This document shows, in pieces, positions 12,376 to 13,534 of a stretch of 13,534 bases of DNA; the first letter of the stretch is position 1, and every line of letters begins with the position of its first letter. The position numbers and the translations under genes are program-made. Origin of the DNA: DASQUK01 sp050744525 (lineage in GTDB: Bacteria; Actinomycetota; Acidimicrobiia; Acidimicrobiales; VFJN01). The notes under the pieces were generated by a model that ran no database searches, was not told the DNA's origin, and saw only the letters and a program-made list of their open reading frames with translations. The DNA is taken from the NCBI GenBank assembly GCA_050744525.1, contig JBOGHG010000100.1, positions 1-13,534 of the forward strand, given 5' to 3'.

Positions 12376-12990
12376 TCACCTCCACTTGCTGGGACGAGTG
12401 ATGGCGTGCCCACGAGGGCCGACGACCTTCTCGGAAGCAGGGCACGTCGGAGCTTTCTCTCGGCGATCGTGAACGAGGCGTCGACGGTGTTCCGCACCTC
12501 GTCCGATCGGCGAGCCGGAGGAAAGGCCACGACGACCTTCGCCGATGGGTGAATCCGTCGGACCGCCCCGACCCCTGGGCACAGGTCGCCGTCAGCAGAG
12601 ACGACGAGCGCCGTATCGAAGCGCCGGTTGACGGCGTCCTCGACCAACGCCACCGCGATCGCCACGTCGGTCTCCTTCTCCTCATAGGGCAGCCACTTGG
12701 AGCGGCACGAACGACACGTGACCCTCTTCGCCTGAAAGCGCCCCTGCTCGATCACGACCCGACGACTCTGGGTCTCAAGCGCGTACCAATACGCCTGCTG
12801 CCGCCGCATGCTCGCTGGTTGCCCACGTACGGCGGCGGTGAAATACCGGACCGCCATCAGCTGCTGGTCTGGCAGAAAGGAGGCTCGCACACAGTGCCTC
12901 CAGATCGAGCCACAGATAACGGTGGCCGTACCTCTCACGGAGACCGTTGTAGAGGTTGAAGCCATCGATGTACGCAAGGACCCTCGTCAC
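12376..12990 (-). pseudogene. NYN-domain (LabA/PIN-like RNase) gene with two frameshifts
   Basis: Read with two single-base corrections, this gives about 204 residues of a NYN-domain protein. It has YIDGFNLYNGLRERYGHRYL at the N-terminus, PDQQLMAVRYF, a CRSC motif, EKETDVAIAVALVEDA, ALVVSADGDL, VVVAFPPARRSDEVR and a C-terminal GPRGHAITRPSKW. NYN domains are metal-dependent PIN-like RNases; the acidic residues in YIDGFN, KETD and SADGD are present. The first frameshift is one extra base in the AAA run at 12876-12878. The second is one missing base near 12433. The start is GTG at 12990, with GGGAG seven bases before it. Either the gene is dead or the sequence has indel errors; every segment otherwise matches the family. 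Confidence 0.85.
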
Positions 12991-13047
12991 GCTGAACTCC
13001 CACGAGGCTTGGCGTCGGACGGCAACGACGCTAGGTTGTTTGGCAGA

Positions 13048-13107
13048 CCCCGCCGGTGGTTTCCGGACCGCCGGTCCGACGGCCCCCCTTACGGGGGGTC
13101 GTTCTTC
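13048..13107. repeat. Hairpin-bearing repeat, copy B
   Basis: This is the 60-bp partner of 11560-11616. Its hairpin is longer: ACGGCCCCCC (13079-13088) with GGGGGGTCGT (13093-13102), loop TTAC, one G-U pair, then TCTTC. A second small stem, CGGACC/GGTCCG, is present only in this copy. It lies just after the stop of the minus-strand integrase and upstream of the NYN gene, so it may end integrase transcription. Confidence 0.7.
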
Positions 13108-13115
13108 GTTCCGGC

Positions 13116-13534
13116 TTACAGTCGATCGCCGAGGCCGTGGTGGCGGTGGGCCTCCCGGGCCCGCTGGTCGGCGGCGCTGGCGCCGTAGCGGCTGAGCATC
13201 TGGCGACTCTTCCAGCCGGCGAGCCGCATCAGGTCACCCTCGTTGCCGCCCCGGCCAGCCAGGCGTGAGCGAAGGTGTGGCGCAGCATGTGCGGGTGGAG
13301 GCCTTCGATGCCGGCCTCTCTCCCCCGCTTGCGGACCATCTGGGCGATGCCGTTGTCGGTCATCGCCTCCCGGCCGTTCGCACCGAGCCACAGCGCCGGC
13401 AGCTGCGCTTGCGGATGCCGGAAGCGGGCCCGCAGGTAGCGATCCAGGGCCTGCGCCGTCCTCGAGCCGAACGGGCAGGTCCGGGGGCGCCGGCCCTTGC
13501 CGGTCACGATGGCGACGTCGTCGTCGAGGTCGAC
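13116..13534 (-). pseudogene. Tyrosine recombinase/integrase, C-terminal part, frameshifted and cut by the window edge
   Basis: This is the catalytic end of a phage-type tyrosine integrase. The frame enters from the right edge (VDLDDDVAIVTGKGRRPRTC) and contains HPHMLRHTFAHAW (the H-x-x-R box). After a one-base frameshift in the CCCC run at 13249-13252 it continues with GDLMRLAGWKSRQMLSRYG, carrying the conserved GW and the catalytic tyrosine. Adding one C restores a continuous GG(G)NEGD reading. The stop is TAA at 13116-13118. The N-terminal arm-binding domain and first catalytic arginine lie outside the window. It is on the opposite strand and about 11 kb from the excisionase, so it probably belongs to a different element extending to the right. 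Confidence 0.88.

Overview
The window is high-GC DNA with actinobacterial features: GTG starts, ATGA-coupled genes, a deazaflavin (F420)-dependent nitroreductase-family enzyme, a bifunctional nuclease family gene, and an AICE-like sigma/DUF2637/excisionase gene cluster. I place it in the Actinomycetota but cannot resolve class or genus from sequence alone.

Layout. (1) 1-1856 is the end of an integrative element: a sigma-like regulator, a DUF2637 membrane protein and a MerR/Xis-type excisionase, all on the + strand and closely packed. The integrase expected after the excisionase is absent. (2) 1955-3655 is an accretion zone: a complete HigB-HigA toxin-antitoxin operon with a tandem-dyad operator, then a displaced 3' half of a tRNA-Pro(UGG) gene (an attachment-site scar), then a second HigBA copy whose toxin has lost its first 37 codons and its promoter/operator, then a second, shorter tRNA-Pro 3' fragment. 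(3) 3707-11505 looks like ordinary chromosome: tRNA-Gly(UCC) with a nested hairpin terminator, a tandem DUF427 protein, a divergent F420-type oxidoreductase and PCD-glyoxalase fusion, an ECF sigma factor with a translationally coupled membrane protein, a coiled-coil membrane protein with a lipoprotein trypsin-like protease, a bifunctional nuclease family protein with an internal duplication, and a small basic protein conserved in actinobacteria. (4) 11560-13534 is a second unstable zone: two copies of a 57-60 bp hairpin-bearing repeat flank a two-gene operon of small uncharacterised proteins and a twice-frameshifted NYN-domain gene. A frameshifted tyrosine integrase runs off the right edge.

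How it fits together. The left zone reads as repeated integration at a tRNA-Pro gene that should lie left of the window. Toxin-antitoxin modules were retained next to the att scars, plausibly as stabilisers, and the second copy was reduced to an antitoxin. The central genes form independent small units, several of them convergent or divergent. Three single-base frameshifts within 820 bp at the right end mean either recent gene decay or indel errors in the assembly, and raw reads would decide. I see no CRISPR array, complete insertion sequence or rRNA. The most interesting structures are the duplicated HigBA/tRNA-Pro fragment arrangement, the HigBA operator, the covarying hairpin repeats, and the internal duplication in the nuclease gene. 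I do not claim a wholly new defence system.
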